Positions 1-11,946 are shown, counted from the first letter of the stretch. The stretch: 64,000 nucleotides of DNA from Gamarada debralockiae (GCA_002803225.1 NXFV01000753.1:1-64000); one strand, 5' to 3'. A program made the numbers and translations. Notes: generated from the sequence alone by a model not told the origin.

Positions 1-134
1 TTCTAGAATCCAGAATGTCTTCGCTTTTCCTGCAATTCAAACGCCTGCTAGGGAGTTTGCTAGTGTAAGTTATGGCTAGAGACGACTGTTCACAAACCTC
101 GCAGATCTAGCGATTATGCGACTTTCATCCGTGC

Positions 135-2703
135 TCATTGGCTACCAACAAGCCTAGGCATCTCCGCCAACTCTCCATCATGATCCATATCCCACAACAA
201 GATGTGACGTGACCCGACAATGACAACTAAATGGGCCTTCAACAAAAAGCCGCCTTCTTCCAATGTCTCCTTCACTTCTTCGCTTGTGACATAATTCTTT
301 AACTGCGGAGCTACGTTGTCTTCGATCCATCGTTTGATTGTTTGGCCAGCGCGGAATTTATCGTGCTTACCGAATTTGAGACCCAGAACATTCTGGAGCG
401 TGTATGTACTGGGAACTGAGGCTTTGGTGTCTCGCTTAAAAAGGCAAACTGGCGTTTTATTGGCTTTCTTAGAACTCTGCCTAGGTTTGCGAATGTCCAA
501 GAAGTCGATTTGAATGACTTTCCACTCGGTAACTATTAGGTGGTTACGTAGTGGAAGAACAAGACCACAACGACCAGGTTTAGCGTTTGGCTAAGGATGT
601 TATTATACTTTGACCATCGCTATATAGGGGCATTTACTTACCAAGGTTACCTGAAACTCCGCGCGTGGGCGAAGACCAGCATTTCTGAGAAGCGAGAAGT
701 AGAAACTGTCTCGATGGGTTTGTTCAGAAGCGCTGTAATCGCTGTGGCCAACATCTCGTTGTACCATCAAGTCTCGATAGCAGTTCAACGCTGGTTGTAT
801 ATCTCCATCGATTTCAAGGTTGTAGAGTGCGGCATTCAAAGACTCACGTAGCCCATACTTTTCAAGAACCACTTCTGTAATACGTTTCGCCGCAATTAAG
901 TTCGTTATCTTGAGGTAATTGGTCGGGTCTTCCGGGTCGAATGTGAGGCCGCCATAGTATAGCATTTGCGAGAGCCAAGCAGGCCGACTCTTTTCGACTT
1001 TCAGACTCTAAAAAAGAAGATTAGGTCAGTGGAAGAGAATATAGGGAGTAATAGAACATACCAAATCTGAAAGGCGAAAGTTTCCCTTCAATGTTGTGTA
1101 CAGGAGAGGCATGAATTCCCCTCTTACGTCACATTTTAGGGCCTTTTCAAAGTCCTCTATTGCGCATGGTGAACCGGCAAACCTCTCCAAGAATTCGTCA
1201 GACACTTCAGAGTTTGGGGGGTCTTCCGTTTGTGGTATCTTTCCTTCGAGGACACTCTATAATTATTGTCCATGACCATTAGCAATTACAGTTAGAAACA
1301 AAACTTGGAAAGGATCTAGCCAAATGCTCACCTGGAGGAATGACAAGCATGTGTCTGTGTTGTACACAGTTTCGACCTTCTTTTGGTTGCAGAAGTGGTA
1401 TCCGTTGAAATATTTGGTCATAGCTGAAAGATGCTTTTCGTAGGCTTCATCATCTGAACCGCAGATTTCCCCCAAAGAGGCTTCTATATCCGTATGGGTC
1501 AAACCACAAAGCCCAGCCACGTCTTTATTGAACGATAGGTCTCGAGCTACATTGAAACCACTACCCATATCGGTTAAGGATAGTGCTGAAATACCAGTGA
1601 TGAAGACTCGAGATATTCCCCCAGATTGTAGCAATGACTTCGCTGCGGCCCAAAAAGATGTGAAGGTGTGTGCGAGCGCAGTGCCTGCCCAAGTGATGCC
1701 ATGAGGGTTAAGGTAGTCATTACTGAAGGTATCATATTCATCAACGAGCATGTAGATCTGTTTAAACATTTAAGGTTAGCTATCATCTGGGGCGAACTAA
1801 ACAGGGGAGGAATCCTCCTTACTCCCTTAACACCGGCTAGTCGCTCTTCTCCGCTATTCTGAGCCTTTGAAATGGCATTTTGAACGAGCGTAACACAGTG
1901 TACAAGTCTACTAGCAGGGCCTTCCCGGGTGATACTCTCAAATAGTTCCTTCTCATCTTTACCGAAGTATGTGGAATAGGTTTGATAAAAGGCTTCCAGT
2001 GAGTCAGCTATGGTATCTTCGAGCGTCTGGCGTGCGATGTTGACATTCGAGCGAGTGACGATGGAGAAATCGAACTTCAAGATGAAGAATTGCCCCGGAG
2101 TAACCCCTCCTTCATCAATATCTTTCTGTACATCAAGTCCCTGTAGGCAGTTAGTCTCACAGACCGGAATAATAGGGTTAGGTAGCCAACTTGGTAGGTG
2201 GATTTATGTGCACCCATATACTGGATGCCATGAAAATGCTCCAACATAGCCACCGTCCACGACTTTCCAAACCGGCGGGGGCGCAGAAAAAGGATCGGCT
2301 CCTGGAACGTATGCAAGACTGAGATGTATCGAGTACGGTCAAAGTATGCCTGCCCATGACTCCTTAATTGCCCGCGAAAGTCGGCTCCTAGAGATTCAAA
2401 ACTCCTTAGCTCGCCGTTGATGATCAAACTACTTTTTCCGACTCGGACTCTTTTCGGTTCTGTCTCAATAAACGTTAGCCATGAGATCGACACACTTACA
2501 GCGTTAGATAATTGGCTTAGGACGTTCGATCACTCACCATGAGGGGCGGCTTTCACATCGTCCGCATTTTTGAGTTGTGATGTTGAGACAGGCCGGCGGA
2601 ACTCAACGGGTCGCGCCCGCGTTGCAAAGCAAGTAGCCAGACGACCTGATAGGTAAGGGGTGAGGCGCGGATGAAGGACGAAAGGATTCAGCTTGAATGC
2701 CAT
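135..2703 (-). CDS. AAA-ATPase-like / PD-(D/E)XK domain protein (7 exons)
   Basis: Multi-exon gene read from 2703 down to the stop at 135. Exon 1 (2703 to about 2537) encodes an Arg-rich, acid-poor N-terminus that looks like a mitochondrial presequence. A 43-nt intron with a CTAAC branch point follows. The next exons carry a P-loop-like FLRPRRFGKSWTV stretch, then GLDVQKDIDEGGVTPGQFF, then a Walker-B-like IYMLVDEYD and GISRVFITGISALSLTDMG. This order is typical of the fungal AAA-ATPase-like family (PF09820). The C-terminal exons give GRCGLVLPL...IVTEWKVIQIDF and end with VVIVGSRHILLWDMD, the nuclease-like fold usual after this domain. The Asp expected in the GR-x-D motif appears to be Gly, so the nuclease may be inactive. 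Introns were placed at about 597-651, 1012-1065, 1259-1333, 1771-1821, 2141-2190 and 2494-2536, all with GT..AG ends. The biological role of the family is not established. Confidence 0.8.
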
Positions 2704-2708
2704 GATCC

Positions 2709-3234
2709 TCATGGAGCAATGACGGCCAGGAGATTTCTGCTGAGTTCGTTCACGTCAAGCCATGGGAAGGTTTTGAGGCTGCAGGGGTGGGATTTGGCAA
2801 GTTTACTGATAGCGTATTGTACAATGTACAAGTCTTGAAGTGGTGAAAAAGGTTGATTGTTGAGAAAGCTACGGTGCGAAGCTAAAATAGCGGCAAGCAG
2901 AGGTGGTGTGGGAATGCCTCCAAAAGCGACCTCCATTTTCGGCTGCAAATTCACAGGTGGTCAGATTCTACTAACTAAACCTCCTCGGCCTCCAGCCGAA
3001 TCATCCATTGGTGACCGCACATGAAAGTCTTGACATTTAACTTGGAATATGCCTGACTGCCAGAGTCTTCGCAAATTTTGGTAGGTAACATTCGCTGGTG
3101 CATCTATCTGTACCTTCAGTATTTCTCGGTCGTACTTGAACAAGCGTTTTGGCTTACCTGGACTAGGCGATGCGCCATCCATCTTCCTCTTCTCAATTCT
3201 CTCAGACGTAATCTCTGTATCACCATGAGTCATT
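2709..3234 (-). CDS. Possible small hypothetical gene
   Basis: Two adjacent open stretches (2709-2954 and 2961-3293) lie just upstream of the AAA-ATPase-like gene on the same strand. A plausible 50-nt intron (GTAAGC..TACAG) follows SPSP after the ATG at 3234, but I could not build one consistent reading frame through both stretches. No domain is recognised. The stretch could instead be the promoter and leader of the downstream gene. Confidence 0.2.
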
Positions 3235-3662
3235 CTGTTTTTTTTGTCGGGGAAATGGCCCGTGCACCTCTTGGGCCTTGCTCCTCTCGTCACAACTGCC
3301 TTTGATGAGGCTTGGCACTAGCCCAGGAATTATGTACATAACCATTTCTAATTCATAGAAAATTAGGACAGAGCATATAGAAGTTGCAACTTCATGCATA
3401 TTCTTGCCTTCCACCCTCGATCTTTGATGACTAGTGTCACTTGCAGATCCGACCACTTCGGCACGTTACAGTTGAAGATACTAGTGACTCCCTCTTCATG
3501 CATTATATCGCCGTATAGCAAGTGCTATGCGGCTCTTGCCTATTTCTTCATATGTTTCCTCTGTTTCGACAGTGATGCCTTCGTGATGCTACACAACAGA
3601 TTTGAATCTTTCCCCCTTCAACCTCGCACATCTCCATTCCTGCTCTCAAGGCTTACTCCACA

Positions 3663-4396
3663 ATGGACCCTAAGATCGATTCAAAGTTTGCGATCTCTTC
3701 CAGTCCGGACCCTGCGACCATACCCCAAAGTCTTGTGGGAGGCACCTCCCAGTCGCAATCTCAAGGTACTGATCTGGCGATCGCAAAGGACGAGATATCC
3801 AACAGCGAGGACGATGGAGAACATAGTTTGGGCCTTGGAGGTCATTTGCAACACTTCTTCCTCTTCATCCACGATTCTCTTGGCATCCAAAGCTCTAGAA
3901 GAACCAAAACCATGACCCCCCCGGATCTAGTATTCGGCGATGATCGAGACAGCAATTACGCCTTCGACAGAGTTGTTCGTCTTCTGGCGAAGCAGGGTAT
4001 TCTTGTCGATGACAGGGTGGTGTTAGCTTACACGAACATGACCGATCCTTTGTGTGACACAAGGCCTATCCTCTCCTTTATTGGACTTGTTGAGGGGATC
4101 ATTTATCTCATCAAAGAGAAGGTGCGAGCCGCCGGTGGCATACAGGAGGTTATCAACAGCGCTGCAGTTTCCAGGCTTCGCGCACTTCTCATACAGCTCA
4201 AGCGTGACGGTATGTCTACCCTGATCTTGTATTCGACGTATTTTAACTGTCTTATATAGCTGAAGTGCGGGAAAGGAAGAGTCAAGATACCAACCGGTAT
4301 CAACTACGTCCCCGAACCGATACACGCCCGTGGAATTTTAAGAGAAGCAGCTGTGGGAAGATACCAATTGCGGGAGTGGCACCTGGTCAAGACTGA
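3663..4396 (+). CDS. Hypothetical protein, two exons
   Basis: The ATG at 3663 opens a 190-codon exon that runs to a GTATGT donor at about 4213. A 47-nt intron ends in TATAG at 4259, and a second exon stops at TGA 4394-4396. The product is about 240 residues: a Ser/Gln-rich N-terminus, a middle part with a possible amphipathic helix (DNYAFDRVVRLLAKQGIL-like), a hydrophobic segment near ILSFIGLVEGIIYLIKEK, and a basic tail. No family is recognised. The clean intron and continued frame make it more likely a real gene than chance. The antisense ORFs here are shadows. Confidence 0.55.
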
Positions 4397-4823
4397 GATT
4401 CTCACAGGCGTGATCGGGTGTCAGGACTCAGAACTGGCGCACGAGCGAGAGAAGGTTTAATTCGCATGTCTATCACCAAAATATGGGATTTTTGGGTGAC
4501 AAGGCTTTACAGTTATGTGAGGGGATCGGAAATGGGTGACCAGGCATCGATTGAGGAAGGAAGAGTTATCTTTTTGCTTTCTGCAATGCTTCTTTGTACA
4601 ACATGGCTTGGAATTATCTCTTAGGCACACTGTAGAGAAGTAATACTAATACAAATGCTTCAAATAATGTTTCGGAACTGTTAACTGCACTCAATCAATC
4701 AAATACAAGGATCAACCAAAGAATGGGTTAAGACTCGATGATGGACATTTATTCTTTTGAGAAGCAATCCACAAACTATCGAGACCTCTAATACCCCCAT
4801 TCCACAACACCTTTCCTTGCCAA

Positions 4824-5222
4824 TCAAACTGTGAGCTCGACAATCTTTCCACCAACAAAGTATAATATCTCTCCATTGTCACCAGGCCAGTAGATCAATC
4901 CGTCGTCCCCGTCACTACCATCGTCCCCACTACCGCCTTCAGTGTTGTCTTCCATACCTTCCTCTAGGTCGTGATCTTGCTCGCCACAAGCAGTTGCCGC
5001 GTTGGCCTTTCCAACTGCATGGTTGGTGGTGTGTGGGATGCTGTCCAAGCGCTTGATCGTGAACGAGGCGACGAATCCTGGAATGTGGAATTGGAGGAGA
5101 AGCTTGATGCCCAGGTAGATCGTAATGACGAAGAACGCGGTGCGGAGCAGGGCGGGCTGGAAGAACGAAATCGCTAGGTCAAACATGGAGGTCGTGATGA
5201 ATGTCATAATGCATAGATGCAT
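4824..5222 (-). CDS. Small membrane protein with acidic tail, hypothetical
   Basis: Single-exon ORF of 132 codons. The N-terminal half has two hydrophobic stretches, one around FDLAISFFQPALL and a clear one around TAFFVITIYLGIKLLLQF. The C-terminal half is very acidic and Gly-rich (EEGMEDNTEGGSGDDGSDGDDG), then ends in a short hydrophobic tail. The pattern suggests a membrane-anchored protein with a negatively charged soluble tail. No homologous family is recognised. Composition alone could also produce such an ORF by chance. Confidence 0.4.
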   Translation of the reverse strand: MHLCIMTFITTSMFDLAISFFQPALLRTAFFVITIYLGIKLLLQFHIPGFVASFTIKRLDSIPHTTNHAVGKANAATACGEQDHDLEEGMEDNTEGGSGDDGSDGDDGLIYWPGDNGEILYFVGGKIVELTV

Positions 5223-5849
5223 GGTTTTGAGTCTACTGGCAAATCGAGATTAGAATGTTGATAGTTTTACCTGGAGGGTCCTGCCATCGCCTACCTTTGG
5301 AGGTTGCGCATCGCAAAATATTTTGTTGGTATATCGTAAGGTGACTTGGAGGGAGGAGGAGGGAGGGAGCTGGTATTTGAGCGAGGCTGACGAGCAAAGA
5401 TGCGAAACAGCCTCGTGAACTAGTGAATTTCCGAATTGAAGTTGAGGGTTGGACGTCAGGCTGCTGATGTACCCGTGGATTCTGCTTTTTGGAGAATAGT
5501 CAATTGTACCTCTTATTTTATTTCTCAAGCAGGTGCATCTCCATGTCCTGCCCCGACCAAAAGCTAGTCGGTGCAGCACATATTAAAAGACAACGCAAGA
5601 CGCGGCTGATAATGCTCTGCAAGAGTTTTATGATGTTTAATGTCCTTTCATTGGTTCACGAAAAGATCCACTCGTCTGTGCCTCCATCCATCCCTGATCA
5701 TCCACCCGTTATCTTCCTCCGACGGTCCCTATCACCCCGATCACAAATTCTTCGCCGTCAAGAATCTTAACTAGTTTAGGTTAAAGTAGTAACTAGATCG
5801 ACTTTGCTTAAGACACTAAAAAATGGTCCATTCCTAGTACAAACAAGGA

Positions 5850-6420
5850 AAAATCTCTATCTCAAAATTTGAGATAAGAGAATTGTCTTCTTTTCTTATG
5901 AAATTCGCTGGCCCACTCAGAGTTACACAGTTATAAATACACTGGGAAGTGGATCCCGAAGACTCTCCCTAGGATCCAGTATAGACTTTGTTTAGGTCTA
6001 GAGCAGGTTTTCAACGATTGTATCCGATATAAACTATTCCACAGATTATTATTTACATCCTTCTGTACCTCAAATTATACTCGAAGCAGCCTTTCAGCGA
6101 CCCTATTCTAGCTCTAATACAACTTCAAGATTGCTTGACTCCTATTCGTCCTGTCCATTTCAAAATGAAAATCCATATCTCAAACTTTGAGATAGAGATT
6201 TTGACTTGTTCATACTAGCAATAAAACATTTTTCAGTGCCCCAAGCTGTTACTTTGCTCTCAAGCCGTTGAGTAAGTAGACCCCGAAGAATCTTGCCTGG
6301 GGCAACGATTTTCTGTTCCTATATAGGATTGAAAATATCCATCTCAACTTGAGATAGAGAATTTTCTTCTTCTCCTATGAGGTAGAAATTCCCTGCCCCA
6401 TCTAGGGTTCGACAGTTATC
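5850..6420. repeat. Diverged palindromic repeat family, three copies
   Basis: Three copies of a near-perfect palindrome of the form TATCTCAAA-TTTGAGATA sit at 5858-5876, 6175-6195 and 6341-6355. Two of them are followed by related sequence: TTCTTCTTYTCCTATGA and a CAGTTAT end, near 5884-5934 and 6362-6420. A second shared block, CCCGAAGA.TCT.GCCT, lies near 5956 and 6281. The copies therefore belong to a longer repeat unit, now degraded, rather than to isolated hairpins. No coding capacity is seen. This could be the tail of a non-autonomous transposon. Confidence 0.6.
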
Positions 6421-6967
6421 TCTATCTCTCGGTCCTTTCCACTGCGCGATCCACTTTGGGTCGTGACCCTGCCAATTGGACATTTTACCGAAGTGAACGA
6501 CATCAGTACCTAGCAAAACCGCGCTGCGTATATCTTAACCAACCATCCCCGAACATCAATTGAAAGAAGAATGGTGACAAGAATCGTATTCGCAAGGTGG
6601 CACGATCTCCACACCGCACGAACCTACGATAGAAACATTTAGCCAGCATTCCTTCTCGATTATATTCGGACCAGTTTTGAACTTACCTTCAAATCCACCT
6701 CATTAATTGCCGCCCCCCGAGTATACATCCATCCTTTAATACGAGCCATTGAGAATCCCGCCGAATGTCCTCGCCATAAACTTCACCAGCATTGCTCTTT
6801 GGCTATGGCACGATATGAGAGCCCTCCGAATCAACAACCACCATGCTGAATGAACATGGCCGACCAGGCCTTGAGCAAGGGGAGTTTTACGTAAGGGCCT
6901 ATGCCTTTTGGGATGGGAGCGGCACTCCGTTTTAGATTTTTGGTGATCCTCTGCTCTGGAGAATCTC
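6421..6967. other. Intergenic, no feature recognised
   Basis: This stretch lies between the palindromic repeat block and the 3' end of the transcription factor gene. Short ORFs are present on both strands but none resembles a known family. It probably holds the 3' untranslated region of the minus-strand regulator. Confidence 0.5.
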
Positions 6968-8737
6968 TCAGGCAAGGATGAATCTGCGATGGCGAGTAAG
7001 ATTAGCTTTGTGCCAATTTTGATGAGGGCTTGGAGAGGAAAACATTTGGATACCCATCTGTATCTGAACTTGTCTCCAGTCGTACTTGCATCCATATCGA
7101 TGCTGTCGGCCCCAAAGAACTTCGAGGAGTTCGAGAGGGCGATCAGCATGCTGTAGAAATTTCGTCAGCAAGGCAGAAATTTGTTGGGACGGGAAATACT
7201 TACATAAATGCTCACTTTGGAATCCGACTGCAACTTTCGCCTCAGGAGAGCTTCCGTCTTATCGTCATTAAACACCGAGATCCCAACCATAAACAGCCCC
7301 CAATAATGGCCCATCTCCAGCCCATACCCCTCTGGCATCTCCAGTGCAATCTCTAAAATCTCCTTAATAGCCTCCGTGACTTCAGGCTTCCGAGGTTCGC
7401 GACCTAAGGGATCAAGAATGTGATTCAAGTAAATAATGCACCCGTACATGCACGATTTAGTGCTAGAGAACGCCTCTTCTTCTAAGGTTTCTGGAACTGT
7501 GAGTTTTCGTGGACGGACTTGGCGTCGCCAGTCGTTGCATTGATCTCGTAGGGCCGGCGGACAGCTTTGCCACCAGTCAGCGAGATCGTTGCCGACTTGC
7601 TCTACTTGGTATTTGATAGACTCCAAATTGTCATCTTCGGCCATGGCTTCTGAAGAGAGGCGGGAAAGCTGGGCCATGAATATCATTAAGGAGTGGAAGT
7701 GATTCGTCATTACCTGTTTGTATTAGGATTGGTGACTGGGTGAGTGCTGGGAGGGAACTTACTCCATCGGGATCGTATGCAGGCCAGTTTGAAATTGCAC
7801 TTTTGCGCTTGTTGCCGTATTCATCAAAGGGGTCGTCTTCGAGCCAGTAATTCCCTGGGAGTAAAGGACCTCCACCGGTAGTTAATGAGCCGGAGACATC
7901 AAGGAGGGAGAAGAAACGCGTCAGGTAGTTGGATGTCTTCGGACCACCTCGAAAGAGAATCAAGTCTCTAGCTCCTTGGAGATGCTCAAGCCAAAGCGAG
8001 TTCTCCGAGTGTGATATCTGCAAGATTTGAGTAATCAGTCTATTGAAAAGAACCTTCGAATCAACTTACTTCATAAACACACAACATGAGACAAGCTCCC
8101 AACGTAGCGTCGGCACGAGCAACAACGGGATCGGAAAGCGTCGCATTTAACTCCCTCAGCGCCGTAGCATAATGATTCTGCGCAATCAACTGGTGCTGCC
8201 CCTGATTCCTCGCCAAATGGCCCGCCGCAACAGCAGCCATAGAATGCAACAACGCCGGACTGCTCACCGCAAGCGGCACTAACGCCTCTTGGAACGGATT
8301 TCCTTCACTGTCATTGGAATACGCCAAAAATCTACAACAAAACGTAACAAAATGATGAATGTAAGGAATCGTAGCCCGATCCACATTCGGGAATTCTACG
8401 ACGAAGCTTTGTCCACAAGGACGGTTTAGTTCGAGGGCGCTGGTGCGCGTTGAGGCTGAAGCGATTGGGGAACTGGAGTAGTGAGGTTGTCGCCGGTGAG
8501 GAATCACTTGCAACTCGTCGCTCCAGACGCAATGTCGTTGCAATCTAGTGCAGCGTGAACAGATTGGCTTCGCCTCGTCGCATTTGACTTTGCGTTTGCG
8601 GCACGTTAGGCAACCTTACGGGATGTTAGTTTGGGTTGACACGTGCGGCAGGCCCGCTAAGGAAAAAGCAAAGAGGGAGCGGCCAAACCTGTGCGAGTTC
8701 GCGGGACTGGAGCCTTGATGCCCGTACCCGGAGCCAT
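6968..8737 (-). CDS. Zn2Cys6 (Gal4-type) fungal transcription factor
   Basis: The start at 8737 (MAPGTGIKAPVPRTRTG) is followed by an intron 8688-8615. Exon 2 then completes the binuclear zinc cluster CLTCRKRKVKCDEAKPICSRC plus TRLQRHC, with exact C-x2-C-x6-C-x6-C-x2-C-x6-C spacing. A fungal-specific regulatory region follows (LLHSMAAVAAGHLA, LLDVSGSLTTG, DLADWWQSCP, a stretch ending GYGLEMGHYWGLFMVGI). The last exon, 7171 to the stop at 6968, encodes the LLEVLWGRQHRYGCKYDWRQ tail common in this family. There are five exons, with introns of about 50-75 nt carrying GTAAGT donors. All frames are open, so the gene looks intact. The protein should act in the nucleus as a DNA-binding regulator. 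Its targets are unknown, and the neighbouring Atg22-like gene is broken and gives no clue. Confidence 0.88.
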
Positions 8738-9194
8738 TGCTTTTCTCTCTTTGAACAATGAGTGCTTCGTTGTCTCCGTCTTCTCTCGTCTCTTCGGGAA
8801 GGTGGTGATTCTTCCAAGGGGTTAATGTAGGAATTTGCTTGTGCGACGTGAAATTAGTGTTTTGTCTTTCGTCGGTCCGGGTGCCTTGTCGATCCTGAGC
8901 TCTCTCATTAGTAAGCCGCGCTGGATACGGTGTAGACGCACATGGAGGGTGGGGCCCGCACGCGTTGGCGCACGGCATATCTTGTCGAATAGGGTTTCAT
9001 GTGGGTGATGGAACACTGGCATTTGCTTCCATGCATTTCGTGGAGTGATGGTGGGGAAAGGAAAAGGAATGTTCCGCTTGAGATACCCCTTTTTTGAGAG
9101 TTGCTTTTTTTTTAGATTCGGATTCGGATTCGGATTCGGATGAGGGACGCGGAATGTGGGGGGGTTATTTTTGCCTGATTTTGCCTTTCAACAT
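8738..9194. other. Intergenic spacer upstream of the Zn2Cys6 gene
   Basis: This 457-nt spacer must hold the promoter of the minus-strand regulator starting at 8737 and the end of the Atg22-like relic. Apart from the GGATTC microsatellite at 9115-9141, no motif could be assigned with confidence. Confidence 0.5.
9115..9141. repeat. GGATTC hexanucleotide microsatellite
   Basis: About four and a half tandem copies of GGATTC follow a T-rich run. It is non-coding and lies in the spacer between the regulator and the Atg22-like relic. Confidence 0.85.
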
Positions 9195-11946
9195 TCATCT
9201 CGGCATATATATAAGTACAACTCCTAAATCCATCTGCATATCTTTGAAATGGTCTTTTGAAGTATCCTCAGACACTTTTCTTAAATCATATGCCTCTCTC
9301 GCTAAGTATTCAACGCATTCTTTTCTACTCTTCGTCTTGTTGACAAAGAAGATCCCCCGCCAAGGAACGAAAATTAGCGCAGCCACGAACGGGAAACTCG
9401 TCCACTGGTTTCCATTCGAATCGACAATGGCGCTGCACACGATAGGCCCGATCCAGGATGATCCCTTGGAGACGATTTCGAGAAGGCTGAAAAACGTGTA
9501 TTTCTCTTCCACGTGGCACTAGTTCAGCCATAAACGCCTGTCCATAGGAGAACTGTGCGCCATTGTGAATCTGTATTGTGTGTTGAAGAACCAGAGTTCC
9601 CGTAGATTATGATATCCGACTTTTTGTGGTCCAAATTCCTGTCATGCCCCATTGTCAATTGTAAGAGTGAGCATATATTTGATAACGAAGGATGGACAAA
9701 GCTGAGCGTGGTGTCAGGAGTTCCAAGACAACAATCTACCAAAAGGTCATCTCTCTCAGAGCAGAACACGGGCGTAGAATTCATGACGCCCTCCGGGAAG
9801 AGAAATAATTCGCTCTGAAAATTTACTCACGCGGCCGACGAGAAGGCATCCAAAGTTCGTTATTGGAGCACTAGAGTGAAGGGGGAAGTCAACATGACTC
9901 GTCCCCTTGCAAAAGATGCGCATTCGGGGCTGTTGGAAAGGTCTTGTGTAACCCGGCTAGAAGAAAAAGGAATATGTTCTGGGGACGGCCCGAGACCTGG
10001 CTTCGCCCGGGTGCGATAATTGGTGACCCCTCCCGATAACCGAAACATGTTATTTGGAATTTTGTATGAGGGTAGAGAGGTTCGGATGAATTAGAGTAGA
10101 AGTGCTCCGAGAGAATCGCACTTGTCTTGGTCCGTAAATTGAAGAGGCGCTGAATGTAATATTCGCCGAAGACGCCAACAGCCGCAGAGCCACTGTTTCT
10201 GAGTCAGCATGGTTTGAGGAGGGAGAGGAAGCGAGCTGATTGGGTTCGCATGAATTCTGGAATAATTCCATGCAGCAGAGGCACTGCCAGAAGATATGGA
10301 ATTATTGTGGATTCAAAAACTCATGCAGTCGGACGGAATAGGAGACAAGGAGCTTGAGAGTGCATTCCCTTGGACCATAATAAGGTATGTATTTTTGAGT
10401 GGCTCAAAAGACGACGACTTGAGTCTGAGCAACTCTGCATATTTCGGAGTCAGCATTTGCTTAACAAAGGAAAAGAAAGGACCCAAGTGGAGTTTCGCGA
10501 GTTCTGAGACATGCATTTACTCTAAAGCCATCATTCCAGAGTAGAAGTCTGTAGTAGAGCTCGCAAACTCAACCAGAACAGGCGGCTGATTGCTTCGAGA
10601 ATCACTTACTGGAGACAAGAGTGACTGTGGTCCCAATCCCGTCCGCCAAAAGAATGCTACGAGGTAGAAGAAGGTCTGTTTCAGCCGCCATGCTTGCTTG
10701 GAGGTGAAGTAGGTCTGTTTACTTCGTACAGGGCGCATCAATCTTGCCTTTTCTGTCCGTGCGTGTACTTCGAAATAGGTGGAAAGTTCTAGTGAACCGA
10801 AGCACCCGCACAGACAGAAAAAGCTAGATTGATACGCCCTGTACCAAAGTAAAACCGAGTGTGAGATAGTTGTCTCCCTTCGGCAGCTTCGGTCCAGGCC
10901 GCTTCTTCTCCCAGAGGAACCAAGGGATGGCAAAAATTATCCAGAACCCAGTGCAGACCGCTACTGCTACCGAGTATCCCCAATTGTTCTGAGCTGTTGA
11001 ATTATTGGCTCCAATTCCTGCAAGTGCAGCTAGAGAGAGTGCGCAGCAGACGGTGGAGCCGGTGTTCCATACATAACTGATGTTCATGATTTTTGAGCGA
11101 GCCATTGATGCTTTGTATTCGTATACGCCTTCGCTGATCTTGCCCTCCAACAATTCTTCCCTCGCCTTGTGAACCTCCGGTAGGTCGTGGCTGAGTTTTG
11201 GAAAGATGGCATTGGAAAACACGTATGACGCCTGCCATGTTACATCTGACGGAGGAAAGATCAATTACTAAACTTGTAGTAGGAATGAAAGGACCACCGC
11301 GACTCACTGCTCAAAATGTACAATGCCATGGCAGTCCTCTATTTGTCTGCCTCTTGAACCTAGAAATCCGAATTCGAAGGCCCAGCAGAGCACAGAGAAG
11401 GTTCTGACAAACCACGGGTTCCAGTTTCCATAGTCGGCCAAGCTCTGAACACGAGTGCCTGGGAGACGAATGTCAAGCCGGTTGCTATCAGGACGACGGA
11501 GGTATATTTTTTGGTGCCGCCGTTCCAGAAGACATGGCAAGGAGCCGTAGGGTCGACGTCGCAGCTGGAGCTGCCCAGTGGTAGCACGTTGGGGTTAAAG
11601 CCAGCCTGGTTGATCAAGTTTTGAAAGAGAAGATTGGAGCTGTTCCTAGTCGTATCAGTACTCCATTACTGAAGATTTCCGGATGCTTGAGGACAGAGAA
11701 CACACTATTGGAACGAGCCAATTCCATTGTTGCCGGCATAGTAGGCATAATATGAAGCTACTTCTTTCGTCGTGGCAGGGGAACCATTGCCTTTGTAATG
11801 GTCGAGGTTATAAGACTCTTTGGGTTCCTGGGCCGTTGTTGAGCCTCCACTGGATTCCCCGGGATCGGTGGCAGTAAGCGCAGTGAAGAGCAGCTTGAAA
11901 TATGATCCTGCTCCTGAGCTAGTCTGCTCAGATCTTTGTCCACCAT
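9195..11946 (-). pseudogene. Atg22-like MFS transporter, broken by frameshifts and a stop
   Basis: Family landmarks appear in the correct order on the minus strand: SYYAYYAGNNGIGSFQY, NLLFQNLINQAGFNP, VVLIATGLTFVSQALVF, ADYGNWNPWFVRTFSVLCW, TWQASYVFSNAIFPKLSHD, NNWGYSVAVAVCTGFWI, RLKQTFFYLVAFF, FGEYYIQRLFNLRTKT, GMTGIWTTK, VGYHNLRELWFFNTQYRF, MAELVPRG and SLLEIVSKGSSWIGPIVCS. Consecutive landmarks repeatedly change frame within a few bases, at about 11435, 10645, 9625, 9565 and 9510, where no intron can fit. A TAG also replaces an expected Trp codon in ADK-W-RTAMALYIL near 11346. Intact members export amino acids from the vacuole or move small solutes. This copy cannot encode a full transporter. 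At least one intron (10435-10609) has ends matching an intron of the GH43-like gene. Confidence 0.8.
10435..10609 (-). repeat. Introner-like intron in the Atg22 relic
   Basis: This 175-nt intron starts GTAAGTGATTCTCGAAGC and ends with AAATGCTGACTCCGAAATA followed by TGCAG. Both ends closely match the intron at 18900-19058 in an unrelated gene, while the middle parts differ. Matching ends across unrelated hosts is the mark of introner-like elements. A related donor side (GATTCTCTCGGAGCAC, about 10127-10112) and acceptor side (ATGCTGACTCAGAAACAG, about 10198-10215) occur further along the same relic. Confidence 0.5.

Noticed and set aside
6400..6425. AGGGTTCGA box resembling a tRNA T-arm
   Set aside because: No matching A box or cloverleaf around it; no tRNA gene was found in the window.
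11640..11710. Stop TAG after GIGSFQ in the Atg22 relic
   Set aside because: Explained by a real intron (GTGTGT..AACAG) that restores SFQY-SNLLFQN; not counted as a lesion.
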